Positions 12,127 through 24,989 of a stretch of DNA of 64,000 bases are shown here, piece after piece. Each line of letters opens with the position of its first letter. Position 1 is the first letter of the stretch. A program made the position numbers and the translations under genes. Below the pieces are notes generated by a model. That model saw only the letters and a list, made by a program, of their open reading frames with translations. It did not search any database and was not told the DNA's origin. This DNA is from Crocodylus rhombifer (taxonomy: Eukaryota > Chordata > Crocodylia > Crocodylidae), in the NCBI GenBank assembly GCA_038503035.1, contig JAVSML010001075.1, positions 1-64,000 on the forward strand, in the 5' to 3' direction.

Positions 12127-13490
12127 TGGGCATCTTTCCAGCCTTCATCAGCTGGATAAGGATGCTGTACATGGATGTGAGCAGTGAGGTGCTGGTCAAT
12201 GGGTTCCTGAGCATGCAGATCATGATAGCATCGTTCCATCAGGGCTGCCTGCTCTCCCTGATCCGTTTCATCTGCACCACTGAACCCCTGGCCCAGTGCA
12301 GGACTCCATGATGAGCAGAGTCCAGATCTCTGGTGGAAGCAAGGAAGAGACCAGGGTCCTGGCCTATATGGTTGACCTGAAGCATGTCACCCACAGAATT
12401 CAGAGAGCCATGTGTGTCTTCTTCTGGGAATCAAGAGGAGAGAAGCTTGCAAGGGAGACCCTGTACAAGAAGAAATAAACTGGGGGCAAGGGGATACCAG
12501 ACTTCTTCCTGTTCCTGCGAGCAAGGTACATGAGCCAGATCTGTAAGCTGGCAACCAGTGCACAGACCAAAACATCCTGTCTCATCAGGTATTTTGCAGG
12601 TTGCCTCCTGAGACTATGGCAGGTGTATGCACCAACCAGTAGGAGACTGTGGACCCCTGGTTCTACAGCATCCTGAATGAGTTCCTGAGTGAGTACAGGC
12701 TACAGAATAAAGGCCCAGTGAATATGTCAAACCATAGGAGGATACAGAAGGCAGTCAGAGCCAAAGACATGCTATCAACAGTGGAGCTGCTCCCTGATGA
12801 TGACTGCCAGGCCGTCTGGGAGTGGATCTCCCACAAGGACTTACAAAAGTAACACACAGACCTGAACTAGCTAATAGCATGCTGCACACTCCCAGCAATG
12901 GCGTGTAGACACAGAGAAGGACAAGGGTCTTGACCCAACTGCCCCAGGGAAATCTGCCAAGGCACAACAGAGACCATTGGCCACCTCCTATGGCTCTGCT
13001 CATACGCCAAGGGTGTGTGGAAAAAGGCAAACCAGCTCCGCAAAGAGGTGAGAGGGGTCAGGCTAATGACGAGGGAGGTGGTGCTGTACAGACACCTTAC
13101 TAAACATCAGGGGACCCCGAAAACCTGCTTCAACCAGTTCATGTCCTGAGTCAGGAGCGCCCTATGGAAGTCCAGGAAACTCCTGATATACAGACACATG
13201 AACCTCAAGGAAACAGACTGTGTTAAAATGTTTATGATTGAACTCCAGTTCTACTACCAGAACCCAGTGGGAGAGGACAGAGAAGATGCAGCCAACTCCA
13301 CCTGGAAAAGGGACACTTGGCACATGCTCTTCAAAGACCTAGACTCTAGAGGGGAAGTGGACAAGGATAGTGAAGAGGACAAGATAACCAGACCTGGAGA
13401 CTGTGAAGATGACAGCAGCAGAGTCAGCAGCAATGGAAGCAACAGCAACAGTGACAGCAAAAGCAATGATGACAGTGAATGAACTGAGAA
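12127..13490 (+). pseudogene. Tx1/L1-like LINE ORF2, second segment
   Basis: The sequence continues the interrupted reverse transcriptase: FPAFISWIRMLYMDVSSEVL, then FHQGCLLSLIRFICTTEPLA (the palm region near 12240-12290). Further on comes a C-terminal zinc-knuckle-like region (ETIGHLLWLCSYAKGVW near 12970) and a C-terminus rich in Ser, Asp and Asn (13360-13482). The catalytic aspartates are degraded (LAYMVDLK where the family has two adjacent aspartates). Stops and frameshifts occur throughout. The Ser/Asp-rich tail reaches its stop at 13480-13482. Confidence 0.72.
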
Positions 13491-16174
13491 AGTCCTAGCC
13501 CCAATTCTGGGGTTTACAAAGAGACAGTGTGACTGGGTTAAGGAAAGAACTATGGATGGGTACACAGGGGTGTAGGTCTGTTTATTGTAACAGGTGCACA
13601 GGCTTTAAATGTGGTTTAAGGTGTGTGAAGAAAACATTTTGCTAGATGATTTTATATATTTTCCCCCCCAAAAATGCTCGTGGTAGGTTCCCATCAGCAT
13701 GTTTGCCAAATATGGGCCATATATTTTATAGTTATGCTCAGTGTTAGCTGCATTCAATCAATTTCAGAGTTGATAAGTAAGCACAAGCTGCTTTTGGAAG
13801 CAGTTTAATGATACACAATACACTTAATGACGTTTCCTTGTATATGAATGTAAGATGAGGGATTGATAAGGGGAAAAAAAACTAACTGATGTTGCATTTG
13901 AGCAAATATGGTATTCTACCAAACAAACAAGGGGCTGAATATGACTAATGTAGCAAATGCAATGCAAAGACCTAGAAAGGTATCAGAACATACATCAAAA
14001 CTTGCCTTATAGGCCTTTACTGTTGGGAAGCAGATAGCTGAGGAATTCAGTTCTAAAAAGCAGGAAACCCCCACACCCGTATCATGGGGTGCATCTACAC
14101 AAGACACTATAAGTATAGTAGACTAATTCACATTAGTGCATTGTGGCAAAAGCCATGCTAATACGTTAACACTCAGTACAATTAGTCTGCTGCATAGTAG
14201 CGCTGGTTATGTCACATTAAGTTAGCATCTGTTATTACAGATACTAAACTTAATGCACTATAATTACAACACATTAATGCACATGTAGACATGCCCAATG
14301 TGAAGCAACTACCATATTTGTTTGTCTCTTACTGTGATGTTTCTCTCAATAGGGAGGAAGGCGAATAATGAGGGAGTTTAGAAGTTGGTTTAAACCAACC
14401 CCCATTGCCAAACTTGGGAATCACCAGGAGGAAAGCTAACATCGGTGCAGTGGTCTATGCACTACTCCAATCTTATTTCTGATAACTTAAATGAGACTCA
14501 AGTGATTTATAAGACTTGTGCTAGCTCTGTGAGCAGGAATTAATTTATCCCTGTCTTCTTCAAATTTGGAACAGATACCCACCCTATGGCTGTGATTTTA
14601 CTTCTTGCCCATGAGAGATTAGGCTGATATATTGTTTGGAAATGTAGATGAATATTGGAGTGGTTCTACAAGGCCTCATCTCTCAGTGAAGTCAACAGTA
14701 GTCTCTCCTTTCATTTCAGGGGCTTGAAATATTTGTTTTCTTTTGCATCCAAGATGAGGATAGCACCTGCCCTGTGCAAAAAAAAGAGTACAAAGTTCGG
14801 CTATCTTTCCCTCCCTAACATGATAATTGATGAATTAAGGCAGGGGGCTGTAATACAACAAAACAAACAGACAATTCTTCAGAATAGGGGCAGTCTTTCT
14901 TGTGTTACTGTGTACTGCGTAGCACAATGAAGCCCTAACCCAAGATCAGCTCTTATGTAAGTACTGCTACAATAAGAGAGTTTAGAATTTAAGAGAATTT
15001 AGTTTTCTGGAGGAGAAGGAAGTGGCTTCAAAAGGTAAATTAGCTGGCTTTTGGGAGAAACAAAAATAATTAAATTATAATAGAATCAATTCTATCATTT
15101 TCCTTATAGCATGGCTTTAGTTAGAAGCTATTAAAAATAAGCCAGCACCTGTTTCAGCTTTCTCCAGCTTTCCAGATGAATTGAAGCTTTTCTCTTTTAA
15201 TTTGTCCTGAAGTGTGTTTATTCAGAATGGTAAAAAGGACAGAAAAGAACAAAAGAGAATCCCTTACTTGTGTAGCTTTCATACACATGCAAAAAAAAAT
15301 AGCAACAATAACCAGAGGTGCCCCTGAATTTTACTCCAATTGGGAAAGAAAAACACCCCTATTTAATCAGTGCCTGTGGTTATTAGCTTCATGAATTTGG
15401 CAATTATGCCTATTTTCTTAATTGTTGTTATTTTTTTTAAGAAGGTGCTTTGTTTTTGTCTTAGCTGAATCACAGCCATTCACCACTTATGAGATACATG
15501 TTACTTTCAGGGCTGGGCACAAACATTTTGAAGCTTCTCATGTTCTCATTATTTGTAAGAGATGGAATTGTGGAAATGAGGCAGTGAGACCAGTTTAACA
15601 AGGTAACTGCTTTTTTCTTATTGATTTTTAAAAACTGAAAAGCCCAACAGGGAGTCTTTTTCTAGAAGGGTAAGCACAACAGGAATCTGCAGCATTTACT
15701 AACAAGAAAACCGATTTGATGCAAGACTGAGAACTTCCTTGGCCTCATCCCTGGAAAGAATATAGGTGTACACAGACTGCAACATAAGGGTAAGCATAGT
15801 ATGGGTTTACTGTACGTGTGCTGTAAAGATAAGTTATTTAAGCTATATCTAACAGTCCTCTCCTTATTACCTAGGTCATAACTGAATTATATAAAACAAA
15901 CAAGCAAAAACACCTTTTTTCTGTAGTCTTCTCAGGCAGAATGGAAATATTATGAAAAATAATGCATGTCTTGGGCAGATTCAAGGCCACATCTGACATT
16001 AGCACAAGGCAATTGAACATAAATATACTGATATTTTACAGCAGGAATTGGCAACCTAGGACCCATAGGCCACAGTTGGGTTTCAAAGGTCTGCATTCTA
16101 CTAAGGGCACACTGTACTGCAGCCATTTAAATCTCATCTAGGTTTTGCTAATAGTGCATTAATTGCCTCTAGAT
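13491..16174. other. No gene; intron-like AT-rich DNA
   Basis: Apart from a MITE-like repeat at 14086-14297, I recognise no coding region, RNA gene or named repeat. The short frames present are AT-rich and featureless. Confidence 0.45.
14086..14297. repeat. MITE-like element
   Basis: This segment of about 210 bases has imperfect inverted ends: GGGTGCATCTACACAAGAC on the left, against GGGCATGTCTACATGTGC when the right end is read on the minus strand. The interior is AT-rich with repeated TTAATGCA motifs. A second copy with similar ends lies at 47680-47938. MITEs of this general kind are abundant in crocodilians. I cannot confirm the family name. Confidence 0.5.
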
Positions 16175-17219
16175 CAGGGGTGGGCAAAATACAGCCTGCC
16201 AGCTGGAGCTGGCCTGATAGGCTGTTCAGGCCCCTATAAAAAAATTAGAAAATTAATATTTATCTGTTCTTGGTTCTGGTCAAAGATGACAGGAACCAGG
16301 GGCAGTAGGACCCAGGCAAGTCTGGTCCCACCCCACCCCGGCTGGAAGCACCAGTACCGGCTTCTGGCTTGGGACTTCGGGCTTGGGACCGTGTGGCTCC
16401 TCAGCTGTACCAGTATGGGAAAGTCAGGTAACGGGGGTGGGGGGGGCAAGCAGCAGCAGCAAACACTGCCCAGAGTAACAAGAAGGGGGGCCACTTTCCT
16501 TCATGCCAAGCAGCTGCTGCTGCCATGGTGCAGCCCCGATGGCGAGCCCCAAGCTGGTGCAGGGCCCAGGATGGCAGTGGGGGCGGGTTACAAGCTGGTG
16601 CTGAATGTGGGGGGGCAAGAAGCGGCCCCACCCCATGGCCGACGCCCTGCACTGCAGCAGCTCACAGCTTGCACGGGGCTGCGTGTCTGCCCAGGACAGC
16701 CCTGCATGGGCTGTGAGCTGCTGCAGCACAGGGTGCCAGCCACAAGGCAGGGGAGGGGCCGCTTTTCCCGTGCACTCAGCACCAGCTTGTTCCCTGCTGG
16801 CGAGCGCAGGGTCAGGGCTGTGTGCTGCCCCCTGCCTGTACCGCGGGGCTGAGGAGGGCACTGAGAGTGAGAGTGGGCACAGGAGCCAGTGGGAGCGTGG
16901 GGCCCACACTGGTGTCCTGGGACCAGCGCCAACAGGGCCCAGAGCAGGGCAGCAGGAGTACAGCGTCGCGACTCGCAAGGGCTCTACGGAGCCTGGCCAG
17001 CTCCCCCCTCTCCCTGCTGGTGCAGCCCAGCCGGGTTCCACAGACCCCTGCCAGCCAGCCCTACTCTGGGCTCTGCCAGCACTGGCCCTGGGACATTGGT
17101 CCCAAGATGGTGAACAGGGGGCGGGGCACCTATCAAGGGGTGGGGCTACCCATGCAGCCCTCAACAGCTTGCTGAAACTGGGTAAGCAGCCTTATGCCCA
17201 AAATAATTCCCCGCCCCTG
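16175..17219. mobile_element. Non-autonomous hAT transposon with GC-rich interior
   Basis: The element begins CAGGGGTGGGCAAAATAC and ends GGAATTATTTTGGGC...CAGGGGCGGGG when read from the other strand, as hAT termini do. It is flanked by CTCTAGAT (16167-16174) and CTCTAGAC (17220-17227), an 8-bp target-site duplication matching at seven of eight positions, which is the size that hAT transposases generate. The 1,045-bp body is strongly GC-rich compared with the flanks. Long frames on both strands reflect this composition. No transposase domain is visible, so it needed an autonomous partner to move. Confidence 0.82.
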
Positions 17220-17227
17220 CTCTAGAC

Positions 17228-18100
17228 CCTCCAGCCAAATGCTAAAGCCTTTGTGAAAGACTGCTCTTCCTCACTGCAACCTCTGCTCAGCAACCCTGGA
17301 ATGGCTGGCAGGGAACAATGACTCACAACACCAGCTAGGTTGGAAGCTTCAGCTCACACAAGTAAAAGATTGCCATCCCCTGTTTTACAGAATGTGGCAC
17401 TAATGCAGTACCTACCAATTTTAATAAAATGTGGCTAGAATCATTTCAACAGGGCACCAAAATAATTTTGAAAGTGGATAATAATTGACATATAGCTACT
17501 TTTTCAACCCCCATCACCAGAACTTTTGAGTGCTTCCCAAAAACTAGTAGTAATCTCTCTCTTACTTCTACCTCTATCAGTAGGAGAAATAAGTTATACG
17601 GTTTTTCTAGCTTTGTTTATACTGTCCCACTCATAGGAAGCTGGGCAGTGTTCTCAATGCCTTGCTTCAACAGGCCAGGAGGGTATTTACTGTTCAAAGA
17701 ATGACAACAAGAAGAAACAGAGAGAATCCCAAGTAAGTAGTCACCCTTGGTTGAAAGGAAGAAGGAAAATTGAGAGTGGCAGGGAGAGATGTCTATAGTT
17801 TCATGGTCCAATGACAACAAATCAGTGGTGTTCTTCTCCCTCCATCCCAAGAGCAGAAGGCTTAGATATTGTAGCCAAGATGTCCAGGAAATATATAAAA
17901 GGCAAGGTTTTTTTGACAATATCTTTTATTGGGCCATATATAGCTGGAAGAGATGTTAGATAAGCTTTCAGGCAAAGTGAGGAAGGGGACGTTGTGCCCA
18001 AAAGCTTGTCTAAAATCTCTTCTGAACTGTACAGTTGGTTCAATAAAAATGTAACTGAAAAAAGCAAACCCTTGGCAAGAGTTGATGATATTCAGCATCT
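17228..18100. other. No gene or repeat recognised
   Basis: Featureless AT-rich sequence separates the hAT element from the next LINE. A short stretch at 17930-18060 (TATCTTTTATTGGGCCA, GAAAGCTT) resembles a degraded repeat, but I cannot name it. Confidence 0.35.
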
Positions 18101-18104
18101 TGAA

Positions 18105-19180
18105 GAACAGTTAGGGATTACTTAGAGAAACTAGATACTTTCCAGCAGTCAGTAGGACCAGAAAAACTGCACCCCAGGGTACTGAAGGAATTGGCTGAGG
18201 TAATTCCAGAGCCATTGGCTTATATCCCTTTGAGAACTCATGGAGGCCTGGTGATGTTCTGGATGATTGAAAAAGGGCAAATGGAGTGCCCCTTTTTAAG
18301 AAAGGGAAAAACAAGGATCCAGGGAGGTCAGTCTTACCTTGATACCTGGGAAGATCATGAAGCAGGGTTCTGGATGGGGAAAAAAACTATGGATATGATA
18401 TACTATGATTTTAGCATTTTTTTTACACCATCTCCCATGATATTCTCATTCACAAACTAAGGAAATACAGACTAAATGGAAGTACTGCAAGATGGACTCA
18501 TAATTGGCTACATCATCATGCTCAATGAGTACTCTTATCAATGGCTCAATGTCTAGCTGGGACAAGTATCAAGAAGGGTTCGCAGGGAGTCTGTCCTGGA
18601 TCTTGTATGGTTTAATTCTGCCTTGAGCAGGGGGTTGAATCCTTTGAACAGGGGGCTGGACTAAATGACCAAGTGAGGTCACTTCTAGCCCTACTTTCTA
18701 TGATCCTATGAATATCTTCATTAATGATTTGGATGACTGGATTGAGTACACAATTAGAAACGTGCTGATGATGCCAAGTTCAATGGAGTTGCAGACAATC
18801 TGGAAGATAGGACTAGAATCCAGAATGACAAGGATAGACTGGAGAAATGGTCTGCATTCAAACAGATGAAATTCAACAAAGACAAATGCACTTCTCCACT
18901 TAGGATGGAATAATTGCAGGCGTAAATACAGACTAAGGAATGACTGGTTAGGCCATCGTATTGCAGAGGAGGACCTGAGAGTCACAGTGGATAAGGAACT
19001 GAATATGAGTCAGCACTCTGCTCTTGTTGCAAAAAAAGCAAATAGCATCCTGGGTTGTATTAAAAAGGAGTGTCACTTGCAAGTCAAGGGAGCTGAATCT
19101 TTCTGTTCAGCACTGGTAAGGCCTTACCTAGAATACCGTGTCTAATTTGGGGCTCCACCTTCAAAAAAAGATGTGGGCAG
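18105..19180 (+). mobile_element. CR1/L3-type LINE, first part
   Basis: A decayed plus-strand LINE. Recognisable pieces are VLKELAEVIPEPLAY (about 18180), a broken GVRQGSVLD-like segment near 18580 and FNKDKCTSPL near 18870. A second CR1 tail is nested at 18612-18712. The copy is then split at 19180 by a solo LTR and continues at 20237. No intact frame remains, so it is an old copy. Confidence 0.75.
18612..18712 (+). repeat. CR1 tail nested within the LINE
   Basis: About 100 bases have the plus-strand CR1 3'-end pattern (GAGCAGGGGGTTGAATCC, CAGGGGGCTGGACTAAATGA, then CTTTCTATGATCCTATGAAT). It interrupts the reverse transcriptase region of the surrounding LINE. Confidence 0.7.
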
Positions 19181-20236
19181 TATGACGGGCCAGCAGGGGT
19201 TGCTCCTGCATTGAGCCACCTGCCTCACTGCATCTGACCACCTTCCAGGCTCCAAGTGCCTCCCTGGGGGTGCCTCACACCTGGCTGACCCCCTTCCTGA
19301 AGCACACCTGTAAGCCTGGGCTTAACGCCGCCATCACCCAGGATCTGGATTGAACTTGGCCCTGTGGCCCCTGGGAAACACAGGCCTAGTAGTCCTTGAG
19401 GGGTATTCGACCCACTGCAAGAACTTGGGGTGCTTCCCTCAGTCTGAAGCACAAAGAGTGGTCTCCCTTAGTCAGAACCAAGGGGACCCCAAGACATAAT
19501 CTAGACCCTCTCCTAATAAGTCTCCCGTGCTAGGTACAGAGGAGAACTTCATTGGTTACAAGGGGTAGGTTTGGAATAGGGTACAAGGTAGAGCAATATC
19601 AGAGAAATACCTTAGAGCAAACAGTGGCATGGTATCCTTTGATCACACATCTGAGTTAGTGCAAGTTATATATTTAGTGAGATCTCAAATAGTTTACTCA
19701 CCAAAGTATCATCCAGAGGCAGGTGGAGATTCCCTCCGCAGGCAAGCAGTTCATTGCATATGAGTTTCAAGAGAGAGAGTGAGTTTCAGATGGTCCAGCT
19801 TCTCTGAGAGTTCTCATCATGGCTGCTGCCCCCGCCTCCTGGGCAGTCCTCAACTTATATGGCCTTTATGACCTCATTTACCTGATCCAGTGAAGGCCAG
19901 CAACTATTGGCTACCAGCCACCCAATTTGAAATGCATCATTGGCTCCCAGGTAGACTAGCAGGGTCTCTAGTCCCCTCCCAGTCATGATGACATTGCTTA
20001 GAACAATAGGGAGTTTAAGCCCCCACCCACATGTGTGAGGCCAGGCATCTAGGCAGGGGGAGCAGATTTCCCCTTCCCTCTGGAATGTATCCAGCTCAGG
20101 TCACAACTCAGGTTTACCTGAAGCTGATAGGGCCAGGGTGTTTGCCCTCAGCAGTGACCACGGTAACCAAATTGTCAGATTAGGCATCCCCTTGATAGCA
20201 GAGTTTGAGGAGAGACAGAGAAGGCATTCTGCCACA
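19181..20236 (+). mobile_element. Solo LTR with GGCAG target duplication
   Basis: The 1,056-bp insert begins TATGACGGGCCAGC and ends GCATTCTGCCACA. Read inverted, the end is TGTGGCAGAATGC, so the termini are a diverged TG...CA pair with the initial TG mutated to TA. The insert is bracketed by identical GGCAG at 19176-19180 and 20237-20241, and the interrupted LINE resumes cleanly after the right copy. No internal retroviral genes are present, as expected after recombination between two LTRs. A related sequence starts at 43690. Confidence 0.8.
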
Positions 20237-20712
20237 GGCAGCCTAGAAAGAGATCATTAGGGAATGACAAAAATTATTAGAGGCATGACTTATGAGGAAA
20301 GGCTGAGAAAACTAGGGTTATTTAGTCTGGAGAAGAAAAGGCAGAAGGAGATTCGATAATTGTCTTCAAACACCTGAAGGGCAATTACAGAGAGAAGTGA
20401 AATAGCCTTTTTCTCTGTGGCTGTAGCAGACTGGACTAGGAACAATGGTCTCAAACTGCAGCAGAGAAAATTTAGGCTGGAGTTTAGAGAGCATTTTCTG
20501 GCTATAAGGGTAATCAAAGGTGGAACAGGTTACCTAGAGAAGATGTGGAATCTCCATCCTTGCAAATTGTTAAGATCACATTAAACACTTGAGTGTTTAA
20601 TCCCTACAGTTTAGTCAGGGATGATCCTGCTTTGAGCAGTGAGCTGGACTAGATCACCATATAAGGTCTCTTTCAGCCCTATATTCCTACAATCCTATGA
20701 ATACTTACCCGT
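20237..20712 (+). mobile_element. CR1/L3-type LINE, second part
   Basis: This continues the LINE interrupted at 19180. The plus strand gives RGMTYEERLRKLGLFSLEKK near 20280 and VAVAD..TRNNGLKLQQRKFR near 20420, the conserved C-terminal region of CR1-like ORF2. The 3' tail ends with CCTACAATCCTATGAATA at about 20685-20702. Stops are frequent. Confidence 0.78.
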
Positions 20713-20939
20713 ATGCAAGTATTTTTCTTTCTTAACCTTAAATGTACACATTCTGTCCTACTTGGGCTGCTGCTCCAACGAAGTACCCCAAGGATTTTTT
20801 CTCCTTGATAAGTCAACGTAACACCCATTACTGCTAAATCCTTGAGGGTGAGAACTTTTCATTTCTTTGACTATTTATACCAATTTAAGGTGTCTTTGTG
20901 TTGTATGGGAGATCTTTTTAGTGAGGTAACTAAGGTGCC

Positions 20940-21902
20940 TGCTCCTATAAGAGCAGAAACTGCCTAGGGAGAGAGTCCTAAAAGCCAGACAGAAGCCCAT
21001 AGGTGCAGTTTACTACGGCAACAGGCTAATGAGTAAATTAGCCTGCACCTGCACCCGGTCAGCTGACCAGAAGAGGCAGGGCCCTGGGCAAATATAAACC
21101 CCAGGGCTGGGAGCAGAGTTTGAGTTCTCTGTCAGCAGCCAGGGGGGAAGGAGCTCTTGGAGAAGAAGCTCACCAGAGAGGCTTGGCTGCCTGTTCTACT
21201 CTGGGTAGGATTAAGGGGTTCCAGGAACTCACCAGAGACCCTGGCTTCTAAGGCACTTGGTGCTGGGAGAAGTTTTATGTTTTAATGGGACAGAGCACAC
21301 CCAGAACCGCTTATGTTATGTTATAGCCCAGGGGCTCAGATTTTAGTTGCTGTTTGACCGGTGGATTGGTTTGAGACTACTGGGGAAGGAGGAGGCCTCA
21401 CTGGGGGGCTCACGGCAGTGTGGGGACCCCAGTGCCAAAGAGGGGCGCAGCAATGAGGGGGTGAGCAGACCCCAGCGCAGACAGAACTGTGGAGAGCCTG
21501 GCACCAGTGTGGGGTGCAGAGACAGGGCTACAGAGAGCCCAGTGAGGGCAAAGGGCCAAGCTATAGCAAGGCCTAGGAGAGACAACGTCAATACCATCTG
21601 CAAGGCTGGGGGCATGGTAAAGGGGTGGTTTTGGAGCCACGCATCTGGCCCATAATGCTGGGGGTGTTCTGTGAGTCACCCATTTTGAACTGGGATGCCA
21701 AAAGGTGTCTAAGAACCCACAAGGTTCAGCGGGGTCCAGCAAGACTGTGTCCAGAATACAAACTCAAGGGCAGACTCCCAATTTACTAAAATAACCAGCA
21801 AGACATGGCAGGCAGGAAAGAGGGTGCCTGTTGGGCAAGATTGGTATTGTCAAGGTGCCCTAGGGGTATCATGGCCATCCCTGGGGACCCCATCCCGTGA
21901 CA
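20940..21902 (+). repeat. LTR-like repeat related to 45167-46583
   Basis: The palindrome GGTCAGCTGACC (about 21058) is followed by GCAGGGCCCTGGGCAAATAT and a TATA-type AATATAAACC (about 21092). The same block with the same order and spacing occurs in the solo LTR at 45167-46583. The segment ends CCCGTGACA at 21902, like the terminus CTGTGACA of the other copy. I could not fix the left boundary or a target duplication. The reading frames inside are composition-driven. Confidence 0.55.
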
Positions 21903-24900
21903 CTCATTTTTTCAGTTACTTTGAAACTGAAGCCATGAACCTGCCGCCTTTTTCAGAGAATGACTTAAGCAACAGTAGAGGTGGTCAATAATATACAGTC
22001 TTGCATTAAAGCAGCGGCCCTGTCTATTATTATGGAGTGATAGTGGGGGGAGGTTAAGAGAGATGGACCTATCTGCTGGATAATTATTTGAAGGAATAAA
22101 ATCTCTCTCTTTTTGGTGCCCTCTTTCTCCAGGGCACTGATAAAGCCAAGGCACATGCAGGAGTGTGTGGCATAAATAAAGCCTCTTTTCACTATAACTA
22201 AAGAGCAATTGTTGGCAAGGGTTTACAAGTTTCTACTGCTTTTCTTTTATAATGTTATTAGTTCCGACAAGTAAATTCATCTTTCTCGTTCAATATTAAT
22301 TAAATGTTATACCTTCTCTGAAAAATGAGAACTTTAATAAGTGGATTGAAGGACTGTTTAGTTTTACTGAATCACCTCAATCCTCAGATGAAATGTTGTA
22401 ATATGAGATTTTCTATAGCAAGGTAAGTCATGACAAAAAAAAAAATCTATCTCCATATGTCCTATAACAACAGTATGCTGAGGGGCTTTCTTTTTCTTGT
22501 GCCACTGTCTGAAGAACATGGATTCCTCCAAAGTGCACTGAAAACAGGCAACTTCATTCTGTTTGCTAATGATCGTCTTGCAGAAAAAAATACCACAATT
22601 CCTTAATTACACAGTTCAAAAATATATCAGAGTTCACCAATACATTATGAAAGAGGGAGGAAGGGAGGGAGGGAGGTTTGGGTGTGTAGACAGGAGGACA
22701 TAATGTATGTTTAGGCAAATTTGAAAGTGAAATGCAGATTTAATAAAGCAGGGAGAAAAAGGAGGGCTATTCCAGATGGCAGTAGCTGCATTATCCAATT
22801 CACTGCTGATCTCCTTCCTATCCCATTGCACTGGGAAGGGAGAAGCATCACAAAGCAGGTTAGTGCATGTTCATAAAATGCAATGCAATCCAATCCCAAA
22901 ATGGATTGGGGAAACAGTATGGTTGACTGAGAAATAGGGTGATGTTAGACTTTAGGATGGAATAATGCTATCAGGATGGAAACTGCAGCAACCGAGAAAA
23001 GATGAATCAGAAATGGAGAGCCGGAAGGATACTTCATGACCGTGGATGGTCATAAGACACCCAAAAGCATGAGTTAATGGAGGGCCTGTGTTGAGATTAA
23101 GGCAAAGGAAGAAGACTGTGATTAAGCATGCTTCCCTTGCTCAGAAAAGAGACACTGTCAAATAGCTACTCCCATTGGAAAGCCCATAGTGGTGAGATCC
23201 CTAAAAAGAAGTTAACACTTCTGAAATGAGTCAAACTGAACCAAATTGAAGACCACCAACTCAGACTGAGAGCTCACACAGGGATTAAATGCATGAATTG
23301 CATTACACAACTTTAGTTTATTTGGATTAATTTGTCTGAGTGCCCCACATAAACAAGCTCTTAGAATCTATTATACAAGTATGTACAACTTCACTGCCAT
23401 TGAAAGAGTTAAATTAATTGAACATACTTTATGATTGTTGTATTTTTGCCTCTTTTCCTATATCTATTATTGCAATTAACATTCATTTTCACAAGAGGCA
23501 GACAATAATTCAAATAGCTCAGGATTTCACATGACCAGGTCAGCAGTTGTGCAAGGGGAAGCTGGGGAAGAAAGCAAGAAAAAGCAAGCAAGATCCCAAT
23601 GAAGCCTGTCAGTAATGAGGTGGCACTACACTTAAGCTTTAAATTCCATTATCTGCATTTTACTATTAAAGATGTGCAAGGTAAATTAAACAGCACTCTG
23701 AGCTGAGCACCTAGAGGTTTAGAACACCAAGTCCTTGCCACTTTTACAACTTAATGTTAAGCTGACTTATGAGCTCAAACTTCTAGTCCCACAGTTAAAC
23801 TGTGTGGGGCAGTCATCAGCTGACCTGAAGCAGCACAAGCCACCATGGATGGAGCTCACTTTGTGCTTATCTCCTTGGACTGGATGGCACCTATTAAACA
23901 TAACTCTGTACTGCCTGTGGCAGGGTCCTGTGCAAGAGAAACCAGAAGCGGCGGTACCTAGGAACAGCCCTGGCTTCTTCACCGCTGCACACAGAGGGAA
24001 AGCACGTATATTTGTGTACTTCAGCACACAGTTAGCCTATTCATCAATGCTGAAGGCACAGGGCTATGAACTGCTGAGATTACAGGACTTCCTACATTAG
24101 TGAGCACCTCACTGAAATTCAGTGAAGCTTATCCAAGTGAGGGTGACTGGGTCATGGGTTTCAAAGTATTCCCTGATTAAATTTCATGAGGGGTCTTGCT
24201 AAACAAGTACAACATGGAGAGACAATGGAGTCTTAATAAGCAGGGAAAGGATGCTGCACAGGACAGCCTCCAGCACATAATATATTCCATCTCACCTCAG
24301 CCAGGAGGAGAAAAAGCTCAAAGCAGCAAACAACGTGAGCTAAATCAACAACACACTTTGAAAGCTTCCTTCTTGGCCTTTACGTTATGGTATCTTTAAC
24401 ACTACCTCAGTCCATTACATGAGTAAAATTCCCTCCTCATACACAGTTTTCCACTCAAAACCTTTTACTACACTGCAGGAAACAAAGTTCCTAAATAGAG
24501 TTTCAGAGATACCAGCTTAAAGCGGCCTCTAGAAATTTGCTCTAGCCTCAGCTGTTTACATTTAATCACAGCTGTTTACTGGCATTTCTCAGGGCTGCCG
24601 TATGAATCTCTCTCCAGTGTTCTTGTAGAAGGAAAACCTGAAGCAGAAACTAATGTCCATTAAGTCTCAAAGCGACATTAATAACAGTAGCACAGAGAAA
24701 AAGTATGATAATTATTAAATATTTATGCAGCAGAATTTTAACAAATGGACATTTCATTGACATTTTTCAGCACTTTTGAAGTTGGGTCTTTTACCTGAAT
24801 ACAGTCAGTGAAATTAAAAGCCTGAGTTCCATTGGGAATACAGCAATTAAGAACACGTCTCCATTTTCCTTTCCCTTCATTGCACTTCTTGCTACTCCTT

Positions 24901-24989
24901 TTGTTTCCGTCTTCATACCCACTTGGTCAGTGCGAACTTCAGCATCTCTCCCTCTGAAATATGCTTACAATTGACTGGAGACTGTGCCC
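21903..24989. other. No gene; intron-like DNA with a purine-rich microsatellite
   Basis: I see no coding or RNA gene. A short AGGGAGGGAGGG tract lies at about 22652-22677. A 121-codon frame at 23735-24100 has no recognisable domain and no supporting splice sites. The remainder is unremarkable. Confidence 0.4.

Noticed and set aside
13254..13565. Leucine-rich 103-codon minus-strand frame
   Set aside because: It is the antisense of the Ser/Asp/Asn-rich LINE C-terminus. The poly-Leu comes from reading AGC/GAC repeats backwards.
16163..17225. Several long frames on both strands, up to 246 codons
   Set aside because: They overlap on both strands in a GC-rich hAT interior, where stops are rare by composition. 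There is no domain, start context or splice support.
23735..24100. 121-codon plus-strand frame as a possible host exon
   Set aside because: No recognisable family, poor splice signals and no repeat or conservation argument. It is probably a chance frame.
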